Source: Globisporangium splendens
Lineage: Eukaryota; Oomycota; Peronosporomycetes; Pythiales; Pythiaceae
Direction of reading: 5' to 3'
Assembly: GCA_006386115.1 (NCBI GenBank)
Contig: VFIW01000094.1
Span: 62,001 to 126,000 of the forward strand
Length of the DNA stretch: 64,000 nucleotides
Part shown: positions 44,518 to 55,041 of the stretch, piece after piece
How positions within the stretch are numbered: the first letter of the stretch is position 1
Layout: each line of letters begins with the position of its first letter
Position numbers and translations under genes: made by a program
The notes under the pieces: model-generated
Databases searched by the model: none
What the model was told of the DNA's origin: nothing
The model's input: only the letters and a program-made list of their open reading frames with translations

Positions 44518-45519
44518 ATGCTGGATGAGAAAGCGGAGAAATAATGAGCGGGACAGTTCAGATCGAAGCAAACCACAGCAGCAAGCACGCACAAAAAGAA
44601 TGTAACAAGACGTGGTAAAAGGTCGGTCCTTTTTCTACATTAACAAATCGAGTCGTTTGCAGCCTTGTTTTATTTCAGAATTTGTTGCTGCATGAGCGAC
44701 GCCAATTCGTGAGACTCGAGATGGAGATGAATATGAGTCAGAGTATGAACCCTTTGAAGCGAGCAACACAGGGATGGAAATGTTCTGCAGTACGCGTTTT
44801 GCGCCAACGCTACGAAGCATGAAAGCGCAAAAGGCGATTTGTACTTCAACTTTGAAAATGGATTGGCACGTGATTGCGCGGACTTGCTGGAGCTATCCTG
44901 TTGGAAGACAAAGGATAGAGACACGAGCGAGTGGAAGCATAGGTAGCTCTATATGTCGGATATGTTCGACCCCATCACAACGATCTCACAGCTGCAGGAT
45001 GTTCGCGTAAGAGCAGTGCTCTCGCTAATGGCAGGGAAGAAGGCACAGAGTGGTCAGGGACCACTACGCCATAACCACGGACTGCCAGAAAAGTGAAGGA
45101 AAAGAAACTGGAAAGCGAACGCCATCAAAGCAGACAGAATGAAATGCCGAATGCGGTTAAATGGCTACAACATGAGCCGTCTTCATAATCCGTTGGAGTC
45201 CGAGGAAAAGATCTCGGCGCATGCTATTTCGCAAAGCCACGACATGTCCTTATTCACACTGGACAGCAAAAAAAGATGCAGCAAAGCAGTCTGACGCTTG
45301 CACGGAAGCGTTAACGTAATGAGAGCATCAGTGCTTCATGTGGACATTCAAAATCTGAAGTCCTTTCTCCAAAAGCACTCGCAGTATAACGCATACACGC
45401 CACACACCACCATCGCACAATGTGCAGCAAAGCTCATTAACGTGCGTGCGTACGAGCTCATACTCTAGCGTACGTGAGCCTGGATATTTTTATCCACACT
45501 GCAAGCCAGATGTCCAAGG
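44518..45519. other. Intergenic with decayed coding-like fragments
   Basis: About 1 kb. Between 44690 and 45010 two plus-strand frames carry protein-like stretches (GDEYESEYEPFEASNTG, then DLYFNFENGLARDCADLLEL) that are interrupted and unrecognised. This suggests an old pseudogene or transposon fragment. No intact gene. Confidence 0.35.
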
Positions 45520-46427
45520 TTTCCTTCTTTCATGGCAAGTGGCAATCCGACCCCACCGCGTTGGCATCCACCTGACTGGCAGTCTTGGTCGATGGATGAG
45601 CGGTACTTTTCCAAAATCGAGTTGATCGCGCAAGCAGTCATTGAAGAGATGGACGATCACAAGGTCCGCAGTTTCGTCAGTCTTCTGCCACCGCGAACGG
45701 TACGTTCTACGGATCAAAACCAGAACACCAGCGCGCACTCGTCGGCTTTACGAACTGCGTGGCACCCGCCTTCTTTGCCGGAACCGAGTTTGACTTGACC
45801 AAGTATGGATCAGCAGATTATACCAGCAAGTACCAGTACGACCACCAAGTGTTTGCGCGGAGTCCTCCCGAACTCCAAAACAAGTTTGCGCAATTCAATG
45901 TATCGCGCTCGCCGGTGACCAGCGACTTGCTCGCATACAACACGTTTCTCCCCAAGTCCAACAACCTCACTCCAGATTCGACCGATGAAGGAAAGCAGGA
46001 TCAGCAACGCTGCTGTACAAGCTTCTTGAAGCTCGAACAAGCCCACTACTTGGCTTCGCCTGACGACGGAGCGATCGCGCCATGGGAGACGTCCACTCTT
46101 GGTCAATACAGCGAGCCCGATTCAGTTGAAGACATTCCGATCAAGTTTGCGTCCATGACTGTGCTTGAGATGGAAGATACAGCGGGGTACCAGCAAGACA
46201 CGTACTGCCTGAAGACACTGGATGACCGTGACGGACTCTCTCGACACATTGTGCCTGGTGTGGCTCATGTTGACTGGATTTTTAGCGACGAGGTGTACGA
46301 TCAACACGCCTGCCGCTTCTCGGTTCATTTCAACCCAGTAGACACTCCAGTGCCCGTGGGCATTGTTTCGCTTGAAGTCTCCTCGACTTCATACGCGTCT
46401 TCATTTTACCACCAACACTGTTTTTAA
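45520..46427 (+). pseudogene. Palmitoyl-protein thioesterase-like remnant
   Basis: The intact 3' frame (45759-46427) carries C-terminal family features: PAFFAGTEFDLTKYGSADYT, VEDIPIKFASMTVLEME, DTYCLKTLDDRDGLSRHIVP and GVAHVDWIFSDEVYDQHACR, similar to the end of lysosomal palmitoyl-protein thioesterases. Upstream the frame shifts near 45675: KVRSFVSL lies in one frame and ANGTFYGSKPEHQRALVGF in another. The part that should hold the nucleophile GxSxG and signal peptide is not recognisable, so the copy looks 5'-truncated and inactive. The catalytic His would be in PGVAHVD. Family assignment is by pattern and moderately sure. Confidence 0.6.
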
Positions 46428-46655
46428 TCATCAATATGCCAAAGAGTGGTTTGCAGGTGTTGAGTTGTTGTGCGTGTTTTTAGCCAAGACCAATTTTTCT
46501 GAAGAGTATTGCCTCAGTCTCTTCGAGTGTTAGCGATCCTGTACGAATGGTTTGTGCATGGGTATTTGGAGTAAAGACTTACTGTGGCATGGAGTACCTC
46601 GGCGATGGTGAAGACCATCGACAGCGTTGGTGCCATGCATGTCATAGCCACAAAT

Positions 46656-48716
46656 TTACTCCCACGTGAACGTTTGAATCGCGCCTTGAGGGATCACAGT
46701 CTCCAATGACAAGTCGCCGTATTGCAGCTCGAACTCAGCGTCTTCCGTGTTCTCGTTCAGCACCACGAGCACCTTCTTGTTCTCAGGGGTGACAAAGCCA
46801 ACAGACTGGACGAACGAGTAACCAGCAGTCACGCACTTCGGAGACGCCGACGAGTACATCGAGCCGTTCTTGAAGTTCCACAACTCGTGTGGCGGTTCTT
46901 CACTGTCACTGCACGGGTTCACTGTCACACGAACCCCGTCTGCAGTCGAGCCGTGGTTCAGCGCAAGGCAGTAACCAGCCATACGAATTTTGCCATTCGA
47001 TTCGAACGTCCACGATTGAGAGGTGTATTGGCATTCCACCAATGACACCTGGCGGTTCACCCAATCGGGTCGAAGCAGATCGATGCAGAACGGAGTGCCA
47101 GTGACCTGAAGCTTGTTGTCGTCCGTCTTGTGAATAGCCTGGCGAGCGCTGTTGTCGCACGTGTGCAACTCGGCAGGATAGTTTACGTACAACTGTGCAT
47201 CGCCAGGCTCCTTGAACGTCGCAGAGACGTCCGTGGAGATGCGGCGCGATCCAGGAGGAACAAACTTGGAGAAGTGCTTGATGAAGTAATACATTGGCTG
47301 CAAATAGTAGTCCTTGTCCGTCTCGTCGATGATGATCGGCGCATCGCAGTTGTTGCCCAGGTGGTTTGGACCACCTGTGTGATCCAAGATCAAGTTCCAG
47401 TCGACCCAACCAACGACCCAGTTGTTGAAATCAGCGATCATGTCGTGTGCGTACCGTTGACCACGGAACCACGCTTGGGTTCCATTTGCAACACCTGGAC
47501 AGCTGGAACTCTCAGTAGCGAGGATGAAACGACTCTCGTCCACATAGTGAGTGTCATTTAGATGCTCGTGGAACTTGACGCCATCCATCACACGGTCGCC
47601 TTCGTTGCCATACCAGTGGGACGCGATTCCTTCAACATACTTGCTGGCTTCAGGGTGGTTGAAAATGATATCTGCCCAATGGTGTACGGTATCACGGTTG
47701 TGATCAAACACCATAATCTTCACGTCTGGGTGGTCACGCTTGATCACTGGACCAAGGAAGCTCCCAATAAACTCCGCTTCGTACGGAGCGTTATATTCAC
47801 AAGCTTCCCATGGAGCCGCAAATTCCGGTTCGTTCTGAGGAGTGAGACCCCAAAAGCTGATGCCGTGATTCTTGTACGCAGAGATGAACTTGGAGAAATA
47901 CAACGCCCAAGCTCCTCGAGCATCATCGCGCAGCCCCACTGGAGTCACAGACCCAAGCATACTTGGCACATACTCTTCACTTCCACGCTTCATCCACGCC
48001 GGTGGGCTCCATGGCGCCAGAAGCATCTTGAGCTTCGGGTTCTTTTCGAGCGCGCGCTGAATGAACGGGATGATCAGCTTCGTGTCATGATCTACACTGC
48101 TGTCGAAATGACTCATCGTAGTATCGTTGGCGACATCATTGAAGCTGTACGAGCCCACAGAGAAGTCGCACGAACCCATCGGCACACGACCGAACTCATA
48201 CGCAGCGCCGTCTTCCTTGTCAAAGTACAACTTCAACACCTCCTCCTGCTTCTCTGGCGACAACTTGGCGAATTGTAACGCCGCGGCTTCCGTAAACGCA
48301 CCGCCAAAGCCGAGCATTTCCTGGAATTTATTGCTCGCATCCACCGCAATAAACGAAGTACTCGATGCTGACTCGGCGCGCTTCTTCCACTTGAGTCCCG
48401 TGATCGGCTCCATCATCTTCTTCTCGCCGTTGATGTACGAGCTTTGCCAGCCGAGCACGCTCGCTCCCACACCCGCTCCCACGACAGCACCGCCAGTGGA
48501 GGTGGACGTTGTCGCAGACGGCGTGGTGGAGTCGCCAGAACGCGTGACAGCCAACGTGATGAGCGCCGCGCCAGCGACCGCGATGAGCGCCGTTGCTCCC
48601 CATTTCACGATCCGGCTGCGGCGCGCACTGGCACCACCGAGCGCGTCGTCGCTCGCGAGCGAACTCGTGCCGTACTGCGTGCGCGGCGCCGCCGTGTTCT
48701 GTCCTGCGGCGGCCAT
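46656..48716 (-). CDS. Glucosylceramidase-like GH30 enzyme with inserted ricin-type lectin domain, copy 1
   Basis: Hydrolyses beta-glucosyl linkages of glucosylceramide-type substrates (family GH30). Single exon, 686 residues. Short cytoplasmic tail and a signal-anchor (39-57, WGATALIAVAGAALITLAV), so a type II membrane or secreted protein. Catalytic domain from about 85: LGFGGAFTEAAALQFAKLSP, APWSPPAWMK, acid/base Glu296 in LTPQNEPEF, nucleophile Glu402 in ATESSSCPG. Between the catalytic barrel and the last beta-strands lies a beta-trefoil lectin-like segment (about 519-627) with Cys pairs and QSWTF and LWNF repeats. The enzyme fold then resumes (NKKVLVVLNENTEDAEF to QTFTWE). Paralogous to the copy at 55042-57094, same strand. 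Confidence 0.92.
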   Translation of the reverse strand: MAAAGQNTAAPRTQYGTSSLASDDALGGASARRSRIVKWGATALIAVAGAALITLAVTRSGDSTTPSATTSTSTGGAVVGAGVGASVLGWQSSYINGEKKMMEPITGLKWKKRAESASSTSFIAVDASNKFQEMLGFGGAFTEAAALQFAKLSPEKQEEVLKLYFDKEDGAAYEFGRVPMGSCDFSVGSYSFNDVANDTTMSHFDSSVDHDTKLIIPFIQRALEKNPKLKMLLAPWSPPAWMKRGSEEYVPSMLGSVTPVGLRDDARGAWALYFSKFISAYKNHGISFWGLTPQNEPEFAAPWEACEYNAPYEAEFIGSFLGPVIKRDHPDVKIMVFDHNRDTVHHWADIIFNHPEASKYVEGIASHWYGNEGDRVMDGVKFHEHLNDTHYVDESRFILATESSSCPGVANGTQAWFRGQRYAHDMIADFNNWVVGWVDWNLILDHTGGPNHLGNNCDAPIIIDETDKDYYLQPMYYFIKHFSKFVPPGSRRISTDVSATFKEPGDAQLYVNYPAELHTCDNSARQAIHKTDDNKLQVTGTPFCIDLLRPDWVNRQVSLVECQYTSQSWTFESNGKIRMAGYCLALNHGSTADGVRVTVNPCSDSEEPPHELWNFKNGSMYSSASPKCVTAGYSFVQSVGFVTPENKKVLVVLNENTEDAEFELQYGDLSLETVIPQGAIQTFTWE

Positions 48717-49727
48717 CTTGGTCGACGCCTCTTGCTGCTTGGGCTTGCGGGGGAAATCGGAAAATGATATCGTGTCTGCTCAGGCTGCTTTCTTTCATGG
48801 TTTATTTTCTTGGAAGGTGGAGATTGAAGTGATGATTTCACTTCAACTGGTTGTGATCTGTCTGTGTGGTAATCAGCGAGTTCGTCTGCTTCAGAAGGGG
48901 AGTGACGTTTTAATCGTTGCGTCAAATCTAATACCTACTTAAACTGATATCACTCGAATGACTGCAATCGAATAGAAAACAGCACACTCCCCAAAATTCT
49001 ACCTCTAGCAGTAGAAACCCTCTTTAATGAGCTGTTTTGAATGACACACACAAATGACACATACAAATGAGACACACACAAATGAGACACACACAAGAGA
49101 AATGCTATCTGTGCTGTGGGGTGCTGGCAGTCGAGAGGTTTAGGAAATCGAATTGTACTGTCCCAAATCATTATGCTTATAATCAAAAATCATCATCGTT
49201 GCCGTTGAAAAGGAGGTTTAGACGCTCCGTGAGCATCTCTCAAGAGAACTATTCTTTTGCAGAGCAATTTCATAAGTTTTCAGCAGAATTGTGGACTGCC
49301 GTTCACAATCACGGTTCGGGTGAAAGATGGTGGTTGTACGGAGGGCATTTCTCTCGAACAGCCGATATTAATCATGTTCTACAATAAAATCACGTTTCCG
49401 AAACCTCTCAAGTGATTGCTCAGTGCAGCAATCATGATATTTGCAGTACCACTGTTCTGGGTTGCAGTATCCGTTTTTAAGAGGGACCAGCTCATTACAA
49501 AATGAGTTTACAGTACCGTTGCAGTTTGTTTGTAAGAGCATAGATGAGTGAAGTCCAATAAGGGGAGTTCCTCACAAAGAAACAGTTCTTTTCAGCAACA
49601 TGAAGCACCCGACAAAGGATAGTTTTGCGCATACGGATCGCATGGATCATACACACCTCTCATTCCTGGTCGCGCAGCTATCATGTATTGCATGAGGGAA
49701 AGAAAACCAAGCAAGGCAGGGAAGAAA
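48717..49727. other. Intergenic, no supported gene
   Basis: About 1 kb between the glucosylceramidase start and the LTR. It includes a short tandem array of ACACACAAATGA-type units near 49044-49095 and otherwise short ORFs. The promoter of copy 1 is expected just above 48716. No coding feature recognised. Confidence 0.45.
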
Positions 49728-50372
49728 TGTAATGGACTACACCTAGCCATTACATGAAGGTGGATCTGTTCTCAGATCTAGTGTGCCACACACCACCTTC
49801 ACTGTGCATTGTGGAGAGACAAATAACAAAGGGATTACAGTACGACAGTCCCCACATGCACATGTGACGTCATCCCATGACGTCACGAGCGCTCTCTGTG
49901 CTGATCAGTGCAGAATGTTGTTCACATGTACTAATCAGTACAGAGTGATGACATCCATGTACTATCAAGTACTGAGTGGTGGTTCCTACTTGGGAAACTG
50001 CACTGGTGATGAGACTGACGTGTGTCTGCCGCCTGAAGTGAGTGGCTGTAGCCAGCCACTTTGCAGGGAATTTTCCACGGGACTTCAAGTTCAAGCTTCT
50101 CGAAGATCCCGTAGGTTCAACCTCAGCGTACCAAGGTTTTATATATCAGATTCATAGGTTTATTGTGTAGTTTAGGTTTTAGTTATAAAACGTGTAGATC
50201 CCTTGGGGTTCATTTACAAGTAGCGACAGGAACCATAAGCATTTAATTCAGTTGCAAATTTTCTCTCAAGCCCTCAAGTCGTTCTTCTCTCCCTCCAAGT
50301 CGAGATTGCTTCCTCGTCGCACAAGCGTGTGTGCCGTGTTTTGGGAACTGTTGTGAACAGCGCCCTCTTACA
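49728..50372 (-). repeat. LTR of a retrotransposon, copy 2
   Basis: 645 bp with TG..CA ends. Read on the plus strand it begins TGTAATGG, and that octamer recurs inverted as CCATTACA within the first 27 bases. Matches the solo LTR at 12399-13040 in inverted orientation. On the minus strand a CAATAAACCTATGAATC stretch is followed by a TATATAAA box. U3-like part carries paired TGACGTCA palindromes (49865-49872 and 49878-49885) and GTACTNATCAGTAC-type palindromes (49928-49941, 49959-49972). No 5-bp target duplication: the flanks are AGAAA and CATTG. Its edge abuts and overlaps the end of the gag frame at 50368. Confidence 0.85.
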
Positions 50373-51123
50373 CATTGTCGATCTCCATTGGTTCGGGACC
50401 ATCGCAACTTGGGAACGTTCGGGTTGGACGTTCGAATCTTGGAAATGGCTGAGAGTTCGGACGGAATCTTGATTGCGGGGACGGTCTTGGACTGAAGCGC
50501 TGTCGATTGTCACTTTGCTGCCGGAATGGTCCACCAAAATAAGTACGATCATATTCCAAAGCAACAGAAAAACACTCGGAAATATCGTCGCAGTGGCGGT
50601 GCTCGACTTCCCGACCCAGCTGCGGTAGAAGACCACGAGTAAAGTACGTGATTTTATCCAGTTCGCTGATGTCGCGGATCTGCATCAACAGCATCCGATA
50701 CTTGCCGATGTAGTCTTCTAGGGATTGACATCGACTTTGGCGTAGGTTGTACAACTTGTCTCGCAACCGTCGCTGATTGTCCCGCGGCACAAACTCTTTC
50801 GTGAGATTATGCATGAGTTCTTGGATGTCGTGGACCTTGTCGCGGTTCAGCATGTACCATGCTGCGGCATTTCCTCGAAAGTTGGCGGTCATCATCGCGA
50901 CAATGCGCGGTCCATTCGCTTCTTCTTCCCAGTTGATAGTTTTGGCGGCCAGGAACCTCATCACATGGTCGAAGTAGAGGTCGACTGATTCACCAATTGC
51001 TCCTGAGAAATGAGGCAATGAGATACCTTCCACTCTTGTCTCCTTGCGCGCCAACTCTTCCATTAGGCGCTGCTGCCTCTCGGAGATTTCTGCAAATTGT
51101 CTGAGCAGTTCTCGAGACGCCAT
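50368..51123 (-). pseudogene. Ty3/gypsy-type Gag fragment (element A)
   Basis: Frame of 251 residues with the retrotransposon Gag (capsid) fold: FSGAIGESVDLYFDHVMRFL, GNAAAWYMLNRDK, LTKEFVPRDNQRRLRDKLYN, SRCQSLEDYIGKYRMLLMQI. It is followed by an Arg/Pro/Phe-rich linker ending EPMEIDNV, where such Gags normally run into a zinc knuckle. Instead the stop codon lies in the LTR edge, so knuckle, protease, reverse transcriptase and integrase are missing. The element reads right to left; a second small frame (51340-51711) and a primer-binding-like site (51920-51937) lie on its 5' side. Confidence 0.8.
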
Positions 51124-51339
51124 GATGATATACTAATTGTTGATATTGGTTTCTCTTTTGCATTTCTTTCCTATTCTTTTCTTCTTCTTTTATTGCGATT
51201 ATTGTTTTCAATTTTCTACACTACTTTGAGATAAATTTTACTTCTGAAGTCTTGGAAATGAAGCTTGAATTAGACTTGATACTGGTCACTCGCAACTTGA
51301 TGGCCTCTCTTGACGCAACTTGAAATTGTGGGATCGCTT

Positions 51340-51711
51340 TTACTCGGTTCTGCTCTTCTTGGAACTGCGCTCCTCTTGATCGCTCTTGACTTCTTTGATT
51401 TTACGGTCCGCGAATGTCGTGATTAGAGTTTCGACTTGGTTGAGACGACTGAGCAGACGATCTGTGAGTTCTTGAAGCGCGTTTCTTTCGACGTGGCTGT
51501 GGCAGTTGGGGATCTCGTTGCGCATATGCTTGATGAGACCGAATTGACGCTCCAATGCTTGGGAGAACTTAGTGCGCAGACGATCAAGATTTTCAGCGTT
51601 GGTGGAGAGCGGCGCAAAAGAGGATCCGACGATTTCTGGTTCTCGAGTCTTTCGCTTTCCCATCTGCTCGGACGCACACGTCCAACACCAGCAAGCACAC
51701 AAACCACACAA
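51340..51711 (-). CDS. Small coiled-coil ORF of retroelement A
   Basis: 123 residues; the first 16 (Cys/Trp-rich) are doubtful and a start at MGKRKTREPEIVG is more natural. The rest is a helical, charged segment (LDRLRTKFSQALERQFGLIK, LLSRLNQVETLITTFADRKI) ending in a basic KKSR tail. It lies between the primer-binding-like site and gag of element A, so it may be the element's first frame. Not recognised as a family. Confidence 0.4.
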   Translation of the reverse strand: MCGLCACWCWTCASEQMGKRKTREPEIVGSSFAPLSTNAENLDRLRTKFSQALERQFGLIKHMRNEIPNCHSHVERNALQELTDRLLSRLNQVETLITTFADRKIKEVKSDQEERSSKKSRTE

Positions 51712-52577
51712 TAAGCCAACTAAGGAACAGTGATTCTCGTTAATCTCTAGGTCAGCGCAAGCACAATGGCATTAAAGCTAACCTTTCGAGCGAGCGTTCC
51801 TTGTGTTGTCAGCAGACGGTGGCTATTGGTGAGCGTCGGCCGGAACAGGCAGTCACCGAGACGGGAAGGATAACACCGAGGCGGAGCGAAGGGAGGCGAG
51901 GCGAGGCGAGTCTTGACTTGACCAACAAGTGCTACCACTTGTGAGGAGGCTTGAGTGTTTGATGGTAAATTGAGAAGTGAGATTGAGAAAACTGTTCAAG
52001 AAAAAAAAAACTCAACTACTTCGTTGCTAGTCCTTGCTCCCCTTGGGGCTCTTCCTACTCGTTTTCTTCCACTTGCGTGCTACTTGATTTTTTACTGGAT
52101 TTTCTCATATCTGATTTTTCTTCATTTTGTGTGGACAGGAGGGCTTCTGAGATAACAGATGGATTCTCGTCCTATCTTTACCTATGCATAAACATACAAT
52201 CATTCCTAAAGATGTCGTAATCATCTACCAACATTCCGATGTACCGAAATATTGGTACATTGTACCATCATGGTACCGTCGACCCTTACAACAAATGGTT
52301 TCATTTGACAAAACCAACAAAAAGTTGTCGTTACTCTGGTTCTTGATTGTCGATCGTAGGAGTTTTCTGAATCCTTTTTCGCGGATGTACTTTTTTTGTA
52401 CACCGGATGAGTCAACGACTCCCAAAGTGAACATCCGTTCCACTTTACCTCCATTCCTCTCATTGAGAGTTTTTCTTTCCTCCTCGATACTTGATTCAGT
52501 TTCAGGACCGAAATGGGGAGCCACATGAGACGCAGCAACTCGACAAGAATCAGGGCTGTAAGCGGATTGTGGTTTAC
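51712..52577. other. Retroelement debris
   Basis: Sequence between the small ORF of element A and the protease of element B. It contains the shared 18-base site at 51920-51937 and a GGCGAG-rich run near 51885-51910. Minus-strand frames at 52221-52538 could be decayed pol sequence of element B, but no reverse transcriptase motif is visible. Confidence 0.4.
51920..51937 (-). other. Putative primer-binding site, element A
   Basis: The minus strand reads TGGTAGCACTTGTTGGTC, beginning with TGG as expected for pairing to a tRNA 3' CCA. The identical 18 bases occur at 54008-54025 upstream of the gag of element B. Confidence 0.5.
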
Positions 52578-53130
52578 TTATTGCAGCACTCTGAAGCTCG
52601 GAGTTCTGAGCATGACGTCATCATTGGTTATTTCAGGTCCTTCGGCTGTCTCAGGTGTTGACAAGTCTTTCCTCCCTCCTTGGATCCGACGATTTCTCCA
52701 GTCGGTGTTTGGCTGGGCATCTTCAAAAAAACGGCATTCCCAGATTGCAATCAATGTCGTCTGGAATGTCATAAACAACTGCAGTGAACCCATATGGATT
52801 TTCTAATCCTGAGATTTCCGCTGACGTTGCACAAAATTGCAATGCGGTTTCGACAGTTTTATTGTCCCCCAACTTGATCCGTATGTTCTTTTTTCCATGC
52901 GATGTAGTCTTCAGTTCTTGTGCGGACACGAATCTTCCAGATACGTAACTTATGGCTGCTCCGCTATCAAAAAGAATTCTTGCACTGAATCGTTGAAGAT
53001 CAGTTGCAATAATTCCTTCGGATATGAACAAAGGAGAGGATTTAAAGACAAGAGGATTCTCAGACAATCTGTTCAAACTGACATTATCGAGATTAATCCC
53101 TGCTTGCTTCTCATTAACCACGACCGACAC
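52578..53130 (-). pseudogene. Retroelement aspartic protease region (element B)
   Basis: The minus frame carries a retropepsin-like domain: ARILFDSGAAISYVSGRFV with the DSG active-site motif, a following NIRIKLGDNKTVETALQF strand pair, and NLGMPFFEDAQPNTDWR, which is the usual Ty3/gypsy junction from protease to reverse transcriptase. The frame changes once near 52725-52790 and then stops at 52578; no reverse transcriptase follows. It overlaps the end of the Gag frame at 53114-53130 and is therefore the next gene of the same element. Confidence 0.65.
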
Positions 53131-53992
53131 CTCTACGTCTGACGTGGTGTCCCATTTCCCTGAGACCCTTGCTGCTATTTGAAGAAAAAGCAGTCCTTCT
53201 TGATATGGCCAACTTGTTTTTACAAAAGTGACACACGATCTTCGGATTCTTGCTGGTCTCCTTTGAGTTGGATCTCGGCTTGAACTTCCCAGGCGTTTCG
53301 AACTTCCTCTTGAAGTTGCCGTTCATGATTTGCTTGAAACCGCTGCCCCTGGAATGTTTCGAAATTTCCTTCTTTTCGTCACTGCCGAAATGAGCTGACC
53401 CACACTTGACAGCAAAATCCTTGGCTTCAATCAGCGTGTCAGGGTTCTGCAACTTCACGTAACACTGCGTCTTCGACTTGTGGCCGTTACAGTAATTGCT
53501 GACTTGATCAAGATCGCTCATATCTTCAACACGGAAGATTAATTCCGAATAGCGCCCGTTGTAATCCTCAATGCTACCAACTTGGCGTAACGCTCGCAGT
53601 TTCTGACGAACTTCAGCTTGGTAATTGGAGGCTTCGAAGGAGGACAAGGCAACTTCACGGAACATCCCCCATGTTTGATCTTCGATTGGTGTCGATGACG
53701 ACCAGTGTAGGTACCAACCAGATGCTGACTTTCCCATTGACGTACCCGCAATCACTGGCAAAACAGTATTGCTGTCCATTACAGTGTGGCCGTGAATCTG
53801 ACACGTTCGCTCGATCGTGAAGATCCACTGACGAACGTCTTCTGACTTCTTACCGTTAAAGCTCGCCAGGTTGTTCGGTACTCTAGCGGTTCCGTAAGAA
53901 ATCTGTCCGTTTCCTTGCGCTTGTAACGCCGCGACCGTCGCTTGCAACGCATCAATCTGCGCTCGCAGTTCGGTTACGCGGATTCGTACCAT
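53114..53992 (-). pseudogene. Ty3/gypsy-type Gag (element B)
   Basis: 292-residue frame: N-terminal coiled coil (ELRAQIDALQATVAALQAQ), Gag core (NNLASFNGKKSEDVRQWIFT, GWYLHWSSSTPIEDQTWGMF, LRALRQVGSIEDYNGRYSEL), Lys/Arg-rich linker and a CHFCK that begins a zinc knuckle. The knuckle is broken by a one-base shift, after which the frame is out of register. Sequence is distinct from the Gag of element A, so two families are present. Start Met lies 16 bases inside the primer-binding-like site at 54008-54025. Confidence 0.78.
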
Positions 53993-55041
53993 GCTTCAAG
54001 GGGCTGGGACCAACAAGTGCTACCAGTGAATCGAAAGGGGGCTCTGACGCGAGGAAGGCAAACTTACGGCAGGTTATCGTTGGCGCTCGGCTGGGGTTTT
54101 CGCGTGGCATCGAAAAGTGATCCTCCCTCTCCAGCCGAGCAGGAGTTCGGAGGTAGCAGCCACGTGGTTGCAGCTCCTACGTCTCCCTCTTTATTATACT
54201 AATTCGTTAATATACTAGACCTTTCTATATAATCTAAAATACAGAAATTAACTCCCTTGAGTAGAATCCCTTTTTACCTCTCATTTTGATACAGTTAGAG
54301 CAGTGCTGAATTGCTGCTGTGTTGTGTGCAACTGATTCTATGAGACTCGCGCAAGCGCATCGTGCAAGTGCACATTCAATAGCTCAGACGCAGATGGGTG
54401 TGAGGTGGGTTGTCGCACCGAAGTGTCCCCACTCGATGTTGAAGTTGAAATCAACGCATCATGCTCTGCTTCAACACCGAAATGGATACAGTTGGAGAAG
54501 AGCACCATCATCCCGAAGGGTGGGTGGAGATCTCACTCAACTTCCAGGTGATCGAATGTATAATGCACAATACGTGATGTTGCGCGCCTTGGTGCACCGC
54601 GTACAGGCCGGATTTGGATCTGAATGAGGGCTTCGGACAGCTGCATTCTCACACTAGCGGGTAAAACAAGTCGAATGCATATTCCTACGCGTTTGACAGC
54701 GATTTCCCATGATTTTTCCCAAGATCGTCGTTGTGAGTACCATCACCCAAATCTACATGCTTTTTACAATCATTTATTCTATTAGCATAATGCAAGCATT
54801 TGTTTCTCCGAGCAGTGCAAGAAGAAAGTGGATGATCAAATAACGACCAATTCATCGAGGGATCGAGAAATATAAGTGAGCGATTTTGTAATCAGGCAAG
54901 CACACCTCTGTTGTTATCGAAAAAAAGAGAGAGTTCTAGGGACTCCGTAATTCCTCATGGCCGGTGCCGCAATGGCTTATAAGTATCGACCGATGATGAA
55001 GTCAACGACAGCATTGGCGCCATGCATGTCATAGCCACAAT
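53993..55041. other. Possible 5' LTR of element B and intergenic sequence
   Basis: 54026-54230 would be the 3' part of element B's left LTR (an AATAAA is visible on the minus strand near 54190), but no second copy exists in the window to define it. The remaining 800 bp to the glucosylceramidase copy 2 shows no gene. Confidence 0.35.
54008..54025 (-). other. Putative primer-binding site, element B
   Basis: Same 18 bases as at 51920-51937, placed 16 bases upstream of the Gag start, which is where a primer-binding site belongs. It starts with TGG on the minus strand. Confidence 0.55.
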
